64,000 nt of DNA from Anticarsia gemmatalis (lineage: Eukaryota > Arthropoda > Insecta > Lepidoptera > Erebidae), in the NCBI RefSeq assembly GCF_050436995.1, contig NC_134756.1, positions 7,998,001 to 8,062,000 of the forward strand, in the 5' to 3' direction. Positions 54,801 through 63,500 of the stretch are shown here, piece after piece. The notes under the pieces are model-generated. The model ran no database searches. It saw nothing but the letters and a program-made list of their open reading frames with translations, and had not been told where the DNA came from. The translations under genes and the position numbers were made by a program. Each line of letters opens with the position of its first letter. Position 1 is the stretch's first letter.

Positions 54801-57532
54801 CTAGACGACTTTTGAAAGTCAAACAGATTGGTATCGTCAAACCTAACCTGTAAAATTTAAGTAGCTCAAGACAAAATAAACTCTTTAACTAGGCACTAAT
54901 TCCGCCCAAACTTGAAGACGAATCTTCATTTGAATGAAAGTAAAACTGAACGTAATTATTCAGTTCTGTGAGTTTAGGAACATTTAAAAGGAGTAGCGAA
55001 TGGTTGGAGCGTTTAATCTTGTCAATTATCCGTAAAATTGGTGCGGCCCTGCTCCGTCCGCGGCGCGGCGCGCGGTAACACCGAGGGTTTATCTGTATTA
55101 CCAGCCTCTGTTAGACTAATTGTGGGGTACTGACCGATTAACAAAATCTTTTAATACATTTGAACAGGATTTCGGCTTACGTCGACGTTCACAGACAATC
55201 ATTTTAATGTCATTCAACAACTTCAAGTAACTTTAGCCGAATGGAATCGTTTTCATTTTGCATGCGCTCTTTTCATTTCCAATCGTATTTGCTGGAAATA
55301 GATGTAAATTGGATTCTAGTGAGTGCATTTTGAGATCATTGGCTATTTATTTTGTGAACACGTAAAACGATTCAATGTTGATTTAAGTTTCTGAAAGGAA
55401 AACTACTTCTGTCATCTAGCGTTCAAGAAACTCTTGATGTGGGACAGTGACTGTTGACAACGAGGTGTATTCTTTTAAAACTGCATTCAATGAAGGAATA
55501 TAAATTACACAAGGCGTTTAAGTTCGTTGAACTGTTAAATAAAAAGAAAAAATGGGAATTACGAAGTTTCTAAAATGTACAACCTATGTTGATGCAAATG
55601 CTTGCTTCTTAAGCTTCTCTACTTAATTCAAAGTCCATCTTAAAGAAAACCTTCGGGAGACATCGGTTGTTGACTCGCTTTGTACTTATGTTTATATGTA
55701 TAAGCCAATCTTGTGTAGAATAGTGGTGAACTAGGAGATTTACGAGAATACGAGCGACTTGCCGGCGTTAAACTGAAACGTGGTTAGTTTCAGCGTCACG
55801 TGCCTTACGATCTGTGTGTTTTTGATTTTTAATATTGTGAATAAAACTATCGTGTAACGAAACATATTGAAATAACGGTAAATTTGTTATTTAACAAGAT
55901 ATTGCAAATAATAATTCGTCCGTGGGCGGAGTAAGGCGTTTGTATGTTTATTATTCTTTCTTTTTTTTTCTTTTAAAAAAGACAATTGTCGCACTGAAAA
56001 TTGCTCTTGTGCCGCGGGGACTTTTATAAACATACAAACAATGGACACAGAGTACAACCAGACCCGAAACAATTATAATTATGTAGATCGATATAGTAAG
56101 TAATTAATAGATAATAATAAAAGATATCTACAAAAACTACAGTTTACAAAGAAAAAGGACTAAATAACAATTCTATTCAACTCGGAAAACACTTTCAGAT
56201 AATGAAGAGACAACAGAACTTCTCCCCGGAGATGGCGATAGTTATTACAAGTCAATTTATTCTTTTTCATTTAACTTTGAATGCAACTGGAGCTTTGAAT
56301 CCTTACTTTTTAAGAACTTGAAAACTGTGTTACAGGGGTGGCTCTTGAATCAAGTTGGAGTAATCAGATATTTATCAACTTTCGCCAAGTGCCGTCGGAG
56401 GCCGGATTAGCCAACCATAAAAGAATTTGCTTTCCTCAGCTTAGATAACGATCAGACTAAGTACTACTTAGAACTTAATTACAAGATTGTTTTGCGAACA
56501 TTGTTAACTTCATAATGACTCGCGATAACGACTGGAGCCATAAATTTGGCCAAAATTGAGTTACAAAAAACTGATTACTTCTTCTGCGGTAAAGTTAAAA
56601 GATACGAATGGCACGAACTCTATAACACGCATAACAATATTTTTGCTTGTTATTTGACAGAATATAATTGTTTTGGGGTTTGCGTGAATTTGCTACTTCG
56701 GAAGCTTTTGCTATTAAAAATAATATTAGCAGAAAGTCGTAAAAGGCCACGTGTTAAACATGTAATGTTAATGTTAGATTTTTTTTCACATCAGTATATT
56801 TTATTTTCTTCCTACTTAAGTCGAACGATTGTTTATAAGTAGCCTGATGATGCTTGTAAGCAAGCCACGTGCAAGATGAATATGTAGAACATTAAATGAC
56901 GTGTTTGCTGCAAAAGGCTTCTATTAGAAGCGCTATTTATGTTCCACGTGTAAACCAGCAATGGTATAATCTGACATTTAAATATTACACCGCAGACTAT
57001 AAAGAGCTGGTTATAATTTATGTTAGCTTAAAGCTAATCAGAATGAAATCGATGTGTTCCCATGTTTATTGATTGATAGCGTCTGTTCCGAATCTTACTT
57101 CAATTAACCAACTTCAAAAAATGGTGGAGGTTCTCAATTCGTCGAAATCTTTTTTATTGACAGAAACTTCTTTACATTTTTGTAATAGTTAGTTAGCAGT
57201 TGATGACATATCATTCACAATCCAATAATAGTGAAACAATAACCTGCATAATACACATACATTAACCTTAAGAACATAGTCATTAATAGTTACAAAGATA
57301 AATGTACAAGTATAGTAATAATTTGTTTATAAAACCTGTTGTTACCTGAGCAGGCTTGCGGTGGTAGCGGGAATATAAGGGTGGTGGAAGACTTGCGCCT
57401 GGCGACGGCGCAGCCCAGTGACTGGGGTTTGAAGCTGCGCAGCTGCTGCATGAAGTCGCTGCACTCCATCAGCGCGACGTCCGCGAAGTGCAGGTCGCAC
57501 AGGATCTGGTTCTTGAAGCGACGAGCACGTTT
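15334..57532 (-). CDS. RapGAP-BTB-BACK fusion protein gene, exons A-N (5' end incomplete)
   Basis: Fourteen exons with GT-AG borders on the minus strand join in frame to give 944 residues and a stop. In order the product has: a RapGAP-type N-terminal region (about residues 1-260, including [10 protein letters not shown] and [11 protein letters not shown]); a RapGAP catalytic domain (about 265-475) with [11 protein letters not shown] and [10 protein letters not shown], whose Asn, at about residue 364, corresponds to the catalytic Asn thumb of Rap1GAP; the first part of a BTB/POZ domain (about 542-578); a basic Ser/Pro-rich insert (about 579-712); the rest of the BTB (713-773); and a BACK-like region (774 to the end). 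By family, RapGAPs stimulate GTP hydrolysis on Rap, and BTB-BACK proteins dimerise and often bind Cullin3. A link between Rap signalling and ubiquitination is inference. The first visible exon has no start, so more 5' exons probably lie beyond 64 kb. The insect 'serine-enriched protein' (gprs) family may be the ortholog; I could not confirm it. Confidence 0.9.
15934..16116 (-). CDS. RapGAP-BTB gene, exon M (second half of BTB)
   Basis: Acceptor TTGTTTTCCAG, donor GAAGTG/GTGAGT; phase 0 both ends; 61 codons. It encodes [20 protein letters not shown], then [14 protein letters not shown]. This is the classic BTB C-terminal half (.I.D..P..F..LL.YLYTG ... L..AA..Y.L..L...C). Confidence 0.97.
16195..16307 (-). 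CDS. RapGAP-BTB gene, exon L (end of BTB insert)
   Basis: Acceptor TTAACTATTACAG, donor ACTGAG/GTAATA; phase 1 in, phase 0 out; 37 codons. It encodes a charged run ([11 protein letters not shown]), then [20 protein letters not shown]. The Lys/Asp/Glu-rich stretch is likely disordered; the second half leads back into the BTB fold. Confidence 0.93.
16498..16649 (-). CDS. RapGAP-BTB gene, exon K (BTB insert)
   Basis: Acceptor TATTATTCCAG, donor TTCCA/GTAAGT; phase 2 in, phase 1 out; 50 whole codons. It encodes [20 protein letters not shown] and the basic run GWGRSIRK. Motifs of the R/K-x-x-S type (RPKS, KRAFS) could be basophilic-kinase or 14-3-3 sites, which is inference. No domain is recognised in this insert. 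Confidence 0.93.
16698..16818. mobile_element. Foldback MITE with TA target site, in intron J-K
   Basis: The two halves are near-complementary: CCCGGTTTCTGAG, ACATTTA.CG and GTTTATCTATTCAATAGC on the left mirror the right arm, around a loop of about 20 bp. TA flanks both ends, as for Tc1/mariner-type MITEs. It fills most of the 205-bp intron between exons J and K. Whole element about 121 bp. Confidence 0.85.
16855..17016 (-). CDS. RapGAP-BTB gene, exon J (BTB helix and start of insert)
   Basis: Acceptor TTTTGGTACTACAG, donor CCCAG/GTACGT; phase 2 in and out. It encodes RVFQEMLYG, the BTB helix after GVRSR, then leaves the canonical BTB fold with a Pro/Ser-rich segment ([28 protein letters not shown]). 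This begins the long insert that splits the BTB domain. Confidence 0.94.
17183..17414 (-). CDS. RapGAP-BTB gene, exon I (linker and BTB start)
   Basis: Acceptor ATTATTCTCCTTTAG, donor AGCAG/GTAATT; phase 1 in, phase 2 out; 76 whole codons. It encodes a linker ([18 protein letters not shown]...), then [17 protein letters not shown] and [11 protein letters not shown]. This is the BTB signature FDV.F.V......F..HR.ILA.RS..F, with the usual His before Arg replaced here by Val. Confidence 0.95.
17494..17657 (-). CDS. RapGAP-BTB gene, exon H (end of GAP domain)
   Basis: Acceptor CCTATATCGTAG, donor AGAG/GTATTT; phase 2 in, phase 1 out; 54 whole codons. It encodes [20 protein letters not shown] then [15 protein letters not shown], the last helices of Rap_GAP domains (FLL.K.INAE...Y...KF..ME.RTR...L). 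It joins exon I across a 79-bp intron, so GAP and BTB parts belong to one transcript. Confidence 0.95.
17951..18080 (-). CDS. RapGAP-BTB gene, exon G
   Basis: Acceptor GACTTCGCAG, donor TTCAG/GTACCT; phase 1 in, phase 2 out. It encodes [20 protein letters not shown], then [11 protein letters not shown] and [10 protein letters not shown], matching the Y.V.V..RD.VP.F.P.......F.KG..F stretch that follows the catalytic core in Rap_GAP domains. Confidence 0.95.
18329..18586 (-). CDS. RapGAP-BTB gene, exon F (catalytic core)
   Basis: Acceptor ATGTGTTTCAG, donor CTAG/GTAAAT; phase 1 in and out; 85 whole codons. It encodes [26 protein letters not shown]-like [14 protein letters not shown] and [11 protein letters not shown]. 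The Asn in HIGNDIV corresponds to the Rap1GAP Asn thumb (Asn290 in the human protein), so the GAP active site looks intact. Confidence 0.97.
18852..18996 (-). CDS. RapGAP-BTB gene, exon E (start of GAP catalytic domain)
   Basis: Acceptor TTACTGTTTTAG, donor AAAG/GTAAGA; phase 0 in, phase 1 out; 48 codons plus one base. It encodes [18 protein letters not shown] and [18 protein letters not shown], a clear match to the start of the Rap_GAP domain (KFGV.Y...Q..EEE...N....P.F.EFL..LG..V.L.GF). Confidence 0.96.
18997..24438 (-). other. Intron between exons D and E
   Basis: 5.4 kb, AT-rich. It contains an AT-dinucleotide-rich patch at 20.61-20.68 kb and a GC-rich block at 23.80-24.25 kb with an open frame but no acceptor. 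No other gene is recognised. Confidence 0.8.
20609..20676. repeat. AT-rich low-complexity repeat
   Basis: Irregular repeats of TAATATAA and ATATAT over about 70 bp. Confidence 0.7.
24439..24619 (-). CDS. RapGAP-BTB gene, exon D
   Basis: Acceptor TTCGTTACAG, donor GACCAG/GTAAAT; phase 2 in, phase 0 out; 60 codons plus one base. It encodes [20 protein letters not shown]...[11 protein letters not shown] content is far above the flanking intron. It continues directly into exon E ([14 protein letters not shown]), matching the continuous LL.LDE...KVGV.Y order of SIPA1/RapGAP proteins, so no cassette exon is needed between D and E. Confidence 0.93.
24671..24941 (+). mobile_element. tRNA-derived SINE (lepidopteran type)
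   Basis: An A-box-like TAGTGGTTAAC (24,686) and a B box GTCTTCGAATCCC (24,737-24,749) show a tRNA-like pol III promoter. A body follows with TTACCATAGTACAAGCTCTG and GACCGTGTGTGATTTG, ending in TATTTATTTATTT. I recognise this body as a SINE seen in noctuid-like moths. It is not a functional tRNA: no cloverleaf is completed and the body is too long. Confidence 0.8.
26151..26262 (+). repeat. Dispersed element copy 1 (short form)
   Basis: Contains CTACTATCGATTACCGACAA, AATTTTGTATGAAAATCTGA and CTCGACAGTACCGACT. Relative to the 49.05-kb copy it lacks about 86 internal bp, which suggests an internal deletion. Confidence 0.7.
32037..32298 (-). CDS. RapGAP-BTB gene, exon C
   Basis: Acceptor TTGTTTTAACAG, donor TTCAG/GTGAGC; phase 1 in, phase 2 out. 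It encodes a Ser/Asp-rich linker ([18 protein letters not shown]), then [14 protein letters not shown] and [11 protein letters not shown]. These match the RapGAP-family region in which a conserved YRKHFLGKEHFNYY-type motif begins the N-terminal half of the GAP fold. Confidence 0.92.
33049..33056. repeat. Target-site duplication TTTTGAAC, left copy
   Basis: Identical 8 bp sit immediately outside the left terminal inverted repeat. Confidence 0.88.
33057..34067. mobile_element. Non-autonomous DNA transposon with 8-bp target duplication
   Basis: The ends are GGGTCAGAGCCCATTCGTCC... inverted, matching 25 bp without a mismatch and continuing after one. The direct repeat TTTTGAAC flanks both sides (33,049-33,056 and 34,068-34,075). 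Near both ends a GTGCCCATTCGTCCCC-like motif recurs in both orientations. The interior is AT-rich, has no transposase, and includes a 126-bp tandem repeat. 8-bp duplications are typical of hAT, P and Merlin elements; the terminal bases do not settle which. Confidence 0.9.
33437..33687. repeat. 126-bp tandem duplication inside the transposon
   Basis: Two adjacent diverged units share CTTCAATAATTA, TGTGATTTTAGT, TTATGATTTTGCATGTA and AAATATACAAAAAAA at a spacing of about 126 bp. A weaker third unit may follow to about 33,870. Confidence 0.75.
34068..34075. repeat. Target-site duplication TTTTGAAC, right copy
   Basis: Identical 8 bp sit immediately outside the right terminal inverted repeat. 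Confidence 0.88.
37457..37764 (-). mobile_element. tRNA-derived SINE-like repeat (lepidopteran)
   Basis: On the minus strand an A-box-like TAGCCGAGTGATATAAG and a B box GGTTCAAACCC (37,690-37,700) are present. Further along lie GGCATGCAAGG and GATGTTTTCCGTCACCGTTG on the plus strand. I recognise the body (GATGGCCAAGTGCGGGTTGG) as a repeat common in moth genomes. Confidence 0.78.
40440..40561 (-). repeat. Dispersed element copy 2 (inverted)
   Basis: Read on the minus strand it runs AATTTTGTATGAAAA, CAGC.CC, GTTGTA...ACTATTT, then GACAGTACCGACTGTAGG, in the same order as the other copies but more diverged. Confidence 0.55.
46322..46471 (-). CDS. RapGAP-BTB gene, exon B
   Basis: Acceptor TTTTTGCCAG, donor GCTG/GTAAGT; phase 1 in and out, 150 bp. 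It encodes [20 protein letters not shown], the segment that precedes the catalytic domain in Rap1GAP-like proteins (P..LI..PGYWIE), then an acidic stretch ([15 protein letters not shown]). The family match is from recognition of the YWIE motif. Confidence 0.9.
47316..47357. promoter_or_regulatory. Very GC-rich CpG island, 42 bp
   Basis: Almost pure G and C with many CG dinucleotides in an AT-rich intron. It lies about 850 bp upstream of exon B on the transcribed strand. On the minus strand it contains GTCCGCGGCGCG, also found at 55.05 kb. Confidence 0.4.
49048..49226 (+). repeat. Dispersed element copy 3 (fullest form)
   Basis: Contains CTACTATCGACTACCGACAA, AATTTTGTATGAAAATCTGA, CAGCGCCTCTGACGGGCGTT, GAACTATTTTGGCAGTACAT and TCGATACTCGACAGTACCGA. 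The other four copies are explained as deletions or decay of this form. Confidence 0.75.
50398..50451. repeat. Perfect palindrome, 24-bp arms, 6-bp loop
   Basis: GCTGCATAAAACTATATTTG plus CTAA is followed by TGTACT and then the exact inverted complement. No mismatch over 24 bp implies a recent origin or selection. Confidence 0.93.
50699..50772. mobile_element. Half copy of the foldback MITE
   Basis: CCCCGGTGTCTGAGGTACAT, GTAGTTTATCTATTCA and a loop resembling the inverse of the 16.7-kb loop are present. The second arm is missing. Confidence 0.7.
51834..52088 (+). mobile_element. Lepidopteran interspersed repeat with CAAA run
   Basis: It starts AACTAGCTGACCCGCGCAAC and includes TAGCCTTCCTCGATAAATGG, TTTTTCAAATCGGACCAGTA and a run of CAAA (about 52,040-52,058), ending TATAATATTAGTATAGAT. 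I recognise this as a very common moth repeat, perhaps the 3' tail of a non-LTR retrotransposon. The class is uncertain. Confidence 0.7.
52820..52919 (-). CDS. Candidate alternative first coding exon of the RapGAP-BTB gene
   Basis: An ATG in good context (GACAATGGA) opens 33 codons, [10 protein letters not shown]...KIQPQK, ending at the donor AAAG/GTAAAA. The exon ends in phase 1, the same phase as exon A, so it can splice to exon B at 46,471 and keep frame (the junction codon becomes Asp, followed by EFCEEY). The open frame extends further upstream to about 53,036 and the block is richer in GC than its surroundings. Alternative 5' exons are common in RapGAP genes. The evidence is phase, context and composition only, and the donor lacks the +5 G. 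Confidence 0.4.
53155..53292 (-). repeat. Dispersed element copy 4 (inverted)
   Basis: On the minus strand it reads CCACTATCGACTACCAACAA, then TTTTGTATGAAAATCCGATC and CAGCGCCTCTATCAAGCG, the same order as copy 3, ending near the GGAACTATTGCGGCAGTA equivalent. Confidence 0.72.
55040..55078. promoter_or_regulatory. Second GC-rich CpG island
   Basis: GTCCGCGGCGCGGCGCGCGG and flanks form an isolated CG-dense patch. It shares the 12-bp core GTCCGCGGCGCG with the 47.3-kb island in opposite orientation. No exon is recognised beside it. Confidence 0.4.
57346..57532 (-). CDS. RapGAP-BTB gene, exon A (first visible)
   Basis: The acceptor is a pyrimidine-rich tract followed by TTGTCCAG; the donor is CTCAG/GTAAC. 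Reading in phase 0 gives 62 codons plus one base. It starts [10 protein letters not shown] and contains [12 protein letters not shown], followed by a basic Ser/Thr segment. GC at third codon positions is high compared with the AT-rich flanks. The exon has no plausible start codon of its own, so it is treated as internal. The longest ATG-started frame on this strand here is a shifted shadow. Confidence 0.8.
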
Positions 57533-60500
57533 CTGGACAAATAGAATAAGTATCTATAATCAGTTTCAACTAATCAATCGGATACTATCTGGTATTAGGC
57601 ATGGATCCTTGTTTATTTGAAGACTTGGTAAGTTAAAGCTTTCCCTTTAAGGACTTTAACTTAAGAGTCTCTTATAACTTTCGTTGTTTTATTTTTTTAC
57701 TTTCAATTCTATTACATTCACAATGCACAACGGGCTAGCTATCGAGAAACTTTAACGAAAATTTGTTTAACGCCTCTACCGGGCTCCGTAAGAACTATTT
57801 TGGCAGTACATTTTAAATGACAGGCTCTCGATACTGGACCGTACAGACTATGCGGAATTGCACTACTGCACTGGTTTAAATACTTTACGAAAGTGGAACT
57901 TTCTTTTTGAAGGTTTTTATTGTGTAAGTTTGTGGTTTAAAAAAGATACCTAAACAATTATGAAGAAAGAAATATGATTTCACAATTGTATCGAGATCAA
58001 GTAGCAATACGACTTCTAATTCGCGCAGGCTGACTCTAACGAAGTCACGACAACAAAGAGAATCCTAGCCGAGCCAGCCGCTGGATCCAGCACAATACAC
58101 TTATTGATTAAGTCAGGTTACTGATTGACAATCATGTGATCTGTATCTATGAACTCGACATTGATATCTGTAATTGAAATGGACAAGGGAAAGATATAAT
58201 GATGTATCATATTTATGAACTAATTAACAAATTAGAAGGCTTTTATCTAAGTTAATTTAGTTTCATGGTTAGATTATTTCAGAGATGTAGTGCAGTAAAC
58301 GAATTTACGACCGTTTTCAATAACCTCACAATCCACCGTTTAAACCAATAGACCACTTTGATATAATAATCTGAGATAACAATCTATCTGTAATCTTTAA
58401 CAGCAAATTGAAAATGTCCATTCATAAGCCATGGTTACGGGTCTGCAAAAGGTTTTTATTTTGGACAAATTAAGTTAAGTGCCTCACAGTCTATTAAACT
58501 AAATTAACACATATTTAACTAACACCAATAACGATTAAACAAAAAGTTAGTTAAAACTGTATTAGTAAAAGTGTCGTTAGGGAAAAAGAGTGATTACTTT
58601 CTCTATACAGTTATTAAATTGATATTAACAAAATTTATTGACATTGGTAATCCATTTGTAAGTCCATGAAGTCATTTGGAAGCGTTTTGTAACATTACTG
58701 AAATAAAATGTACATTCGAGTTGAGTTTTTTGGTTTATATTAATCCTGGATTTGCTTTTAAAATATCTAGAAATAATATTTTTTACGATAAAAATAAAAA
58801 TAAAAACAATAGAAAGACCGTACACACAATTATCAAATATTAAGTATCTGAAAATGAGTTACATTAGTTGAAATTCTGTATAAAAATCATTTCTTATGCA
58901 GCTAAAGTAACATATACGTGTGCCACAAAGGTCAAACATATGGGGTTCATTTATACACTTTCATTCTAATACTATAGCCATACTTTAAAACATCACAGAA
59001 AGTCACTCGTGATAGATTTTTTCATTCTGTCAGTTTTCATTGTGAAAGCTATTAAACAATAACTTTTCTCTCAGTCTTGTTTCAACAAAGGTCCACTTTC
59101 TTATTAATTTTATTTCTGCGCGCCCATCTTTAGTCTAGTAATCCTTATTTGATTCTTTTTAAGAACAAAGACGTTGTTATATTAAATTGTTTATTAGCTC
59201 CGCCGCTGGCCAAGCTGATTCTTTTTTAAGTTAGTGATCTTATGTTGTAAGTGGAAAAAATATTTGTTAGGGAAAATTATTTTAATGTACTTTTGAAAAC
59301 TTATGGTGTATAATGAAGAAGTCACCGTGTGTCTCTAAGCAGTGAAAGTTATGAGCGGGTCTTCCTATGAATGAGGGTCAGCTGAATCCCAGATTACGTC
59401 AGATTCCGCTTACTCGGTTTCACCACATTGTAACGTGAACGAGTCCATACATAATGTAAGTAGAATTTTGCATCTGCTCTCCGCAGTCCCAACCCACTTC
59501 TAATCATTATCATTGTATGCTAAGACTCCACAATTTATTTAACTTACTATGCTATCAAGATTGCTACGCAGTTCTTATCTTAAGCTCCATCACGAAATAT
59601 TTGATGTCCTATCTTTGACCTTAAATGTATCAGAATTGCTTTCATTGTAAACATTCAATAGCCAAATAAATAACTTAAGAACAAAGCATTCATTGTTCTA
59701 ACATAAAGGTTTACCTATTAGCAAGTATTTTCCATAAATGGCTGATCGGTAAATTTCCCTCTATCGGGGATCAGGCGATTGTGCCCCGAAAAACAATTTC
59801 CTAAAGGTATAATGGGAATGGGAATCAACATAATGTCTACCTATTTGGTACATTTACAACGGTTACGTCCTAAAATAACTTTATCGACTTTTTACTAGAC
59901 CCCTGTGACATGCTAAGGCTTACAACGAAATTCTGTATTCTGCGAAGAAACGTATAAAATTTACTTTGTATTCAACTCTGAGGAATCTGATTCGTTTTAA
60001 TATTTTATTGCGTTACAATGATACAATTATGGTAAGCCTAGGTTTCATTTTTTTTTCTGAAACGACGTCGTCGCGTGATAACAGGTATAGATTAGTTATC
60101 GGGGGTATATAGGCTATTAATACACAAACTAATTCAGTTTGATCAGCAAAAAATAAATAAATTATAGTCAAAACCTCGACACTATAATAATCTGAGTGGC
60201 TATCAACTAAGGAAACTTATACGGCACGAAACGGCACGTGAATAAAATCACGAAGTAACGGCCCCGTCACATGTAGACTGAAAGCAGGGAGGACAAACGT
60301 ACAGCTGCGCCACTGTCACCGTGTGATTCGGTCGCGTGCCAACACAACGTCATGCAACACTACGCTAACGACGTAAGTAACAAGCGATCGCGACAGCGGT
60401 TTTGTAGTGTCAGTTTGTGAAAATGATAAGTTGAACAAATAATCAACAACGTTTGAAGACTATTTTTTTGAAGTCAAAGTTCAAGTGGAACAAACTAATT

Positions 60501-63500
60501 ACAAATATCGTTTTTAGACCTCACGAGGAATTTTATTCACTACAGTTACCTGCTACATTTAACTGAGTATTGGTATCGTGACGATTTTATATTTTAGAGT
60601 TTATTGCATGTGAAAGAGCTAACAGCCCAGAGTATAAACTAGAATAATTTTCAAACTTTAAACTTATAATCTATTGAGTAGTATTAATCCGAAGTTCCAA
60701 GATCGCCTCCGCTTGTCGTTTCTGCCGTTCAAAATTGTAAGAACTACTTTTTGCCTAAAAGCGAATTCAGACATCTTGAACGTACGTGACTCCACCTATT
60801 GGTTCCAATCGCAGCCAACATATTGCGCTATGGAAATTTATATTTGTCCTATTCCTTATTGGTTTGGACAAATGTTGACAAGTGTATCGGTGGCGCAATC
60901 GACTTCGTTCGCCTAAATTCTTCATGGCTCACCGAAGACAATACACATCACATTTTATTTGCATTACAGACGGGGATACTCGTGCATGGCGTTTTCTATT
61001 CCGTGGTATTCTTTTGTTTTGCATTTTTAAAGGGAACCTTTACATTAGTATGTAGGTAAATGTTGGAGTTGACCACACGACACCGAGAGGTATGTGTAAC
61101 AGATTACTGTGATGTTATCACACGCATGCTAAGGGGAAAGGTATAAATAACATAGATAAACTAGCTGTAAATAAAGAAATTGTTGGCCTGGAATAGGTAA
61201 GCAGTTGCATAAGTAATCGTGGTAGTAATGTCAATATAATAGAACGTTATTGGTGATAGTATTTAGGTTTAAAATAGAGATCTCATAAGAAGCAATTACT
61301 TGTGTCTGACAGTTCGTCTCATCGTAATATAAATAGCGTTCTAAATACGTATTCATGGTGACATCATATCGTCTTACTCAGTCGTTATCGAGACTCAACG
61401 AGTAGAAAATTACATCTTAAGCGTTATCAGCTGAGATAAATTACGAATGGAAAAGAACTTCGTATAGTTTTATACGGAGCTTTGCTCGAGGAAAACTAAA
61501 AGACTAACGGCTTTTTTTAAAATATATAAACTAATTATTTATATATTTTTTAAACCAATCACAACAAAATGTGGTTCTATTACTCTATCTATTGTATTAT
61601 ACTCTATCTATATAAAAAAAGATAATACGATTAGAAATAATATTAAACTAATATAGAAGATTTCAAAATAGGTTGTCCAAAATATTTGACCGTATTTTGG
61701 CTGGTGCGGCCTAATATTTGGTGCTAGCAGTCACCTACTTCTTATAAAGACATTACCAAGTTCCGGTATAGTCGTGGTTTTACCTCGTGGCATCATTAAT
61801 CTACGCTTTCCTATGAGTCCCTTGACGCACTCCACAACAGTAATGGGCTGTTAATGATGATTAAAAAACTTTGTTTTATGCCAAACACATTCGCTGAGTT
61901 TGTACTTATTGGTATTTATGATTTAAGTAATGCTGGCTGTAAACCCAAAGGATTTCTTCCATTTAACTTTTTGAAGTACAGTCAAAAGTATAATCGTTAA
62001 ACGAAATATTAGGTTTACATTGTTTTAAAAATAAACACCTATTTTGTAGGTTGCTAGGTATCTGAAAGGTTAGATGTTGGAATATTTCCAATCAGACCTT
62101 GTTTGTAGAAGACAGTGTACGAATGTAGAATATGGGGTCTCAAATCAGTTGGAGTCCGCGTAACACTATCATTGAAACAATACGGCGATTTGTCTTTATT
62201 GGCAAAAAAACATTTTCTTGACGTTTCGGGCCTTTTACACGGTCCGTGGTTTCGGGTGTCTCGTCACGGACCGCGGACCGTAAAATTGGATTTTTATTTC
62301 AAGATCCTTTGTATTTATTTGAAATTGATAGAGTTCGATTTACTGTACGAGGTTAAATGCTTAATATTCTACTAACTTTTAATCTGATTATCTTTACAAG
62401 TTATTGTCAACACTTTCTTGTGAAATCTGTGAAAACACGATAGCTTTTTATATGAAACATCTAGATTTTTGGAAAAACTAAAACTGCTAAAGGCAGAAAC
62501 AATCTAAAACTGTTTTAACTACTTTTTTGATCCTCAGTAGGCTCATGAATCTTGTCTCAACTTAGTGAATCCAAATTTTCTTGAATTAATTAATACAGCT
62601 TGACGCGCGCCCATTATTTTAAGCTTTACTTTATTGTTGGGATCTAAACTAAGCTGAAATGGTTAATTAATTACCATGTTAACTTCAAAAGCGATTATCG
62701 TTACCCTTCTAAAACCAGAACTAATGAGGATACCTAACGCTGCGGTGTAAGTGGGACTAATTATCAGATTTGCTTAGGTTTCTCATTCGTAAGTACTGTC
62801 ATCAAATATTTGCGTCAAGTAGTAGGTCAAGGGGTGATGGCTGTGTGTGGTCGGAGGTACCTTACGAATGTGTGCTCAGCAATCATACGAACACCCACGA
62901 TGGCAAGACGCCGTTTAATGATCTAAATGTTCCTTTGATTTATGCAAAAAAAGTTGAATAAAATTAGACGAAAGGTACGCTGTAACATTTTTACATCGTG
63001 CCACATTTACATAAAGGATCGTCACATGTCACTGGGATCCTGACAAAAGGCAAGTTTATCTAAAACCCAATTTTGTACAAAAGACGTTGAGTACGAACAA
63101 AATAAAGCAAATAACAGACTTGACTCCTTTGTTTACACGCGGCGGGAATTTTATGCAGTCTTTTGAACCCTGCTTCGACGCCTCAAATTTATTTTTCCAG
63201 CGTGTCTTCGTAGTTTTAGAGCACGGTTTATTTATCGTGCATCTTATTATGCTCCAGCGTTTTGTTAAAGACTTGTCGGAGGATAATTTTATTTAGCGGG
63301 GGTGGTGATTTTTTATTACGTGCTCGCGATGATTGACGGCTTATTGCATACCTTACGCCTTATTTGTTTTCTTCGCTGTTGCCCTAATTTGGTTTTTGTG
63401 GGAATATAATGAAGCAGTTTATTGGTTTATCATTTTTCGTCGCTTGTTCTACTATAACGTTCTGCACTTATTGTCATTTTGACTCTATACAAACAATAAC

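Larger units (their letters stand above)
46472..57345 (-). other. Intron between exons A and B
   Basis: 10.9 kb. It holds GC-rich islands (47.32 and 55.04 kb), two dispersed-element copies (49.05 and 53.16 kb), a perfect palindrome (50.40 kb), half a foldback MITE (50.70 kb), a moth interspersed repeat (51.83 kb) and the candidate alternative first exon (52.82 kb). Confidence 0.75.

Noticed and set aside
57342..57569. 75-codon frame on the minus strand over exon A
   Set aside because: It is a shifted frame of the real exon, which reads [10 protein letters not shown]...; the shadow runs through both splice sites.
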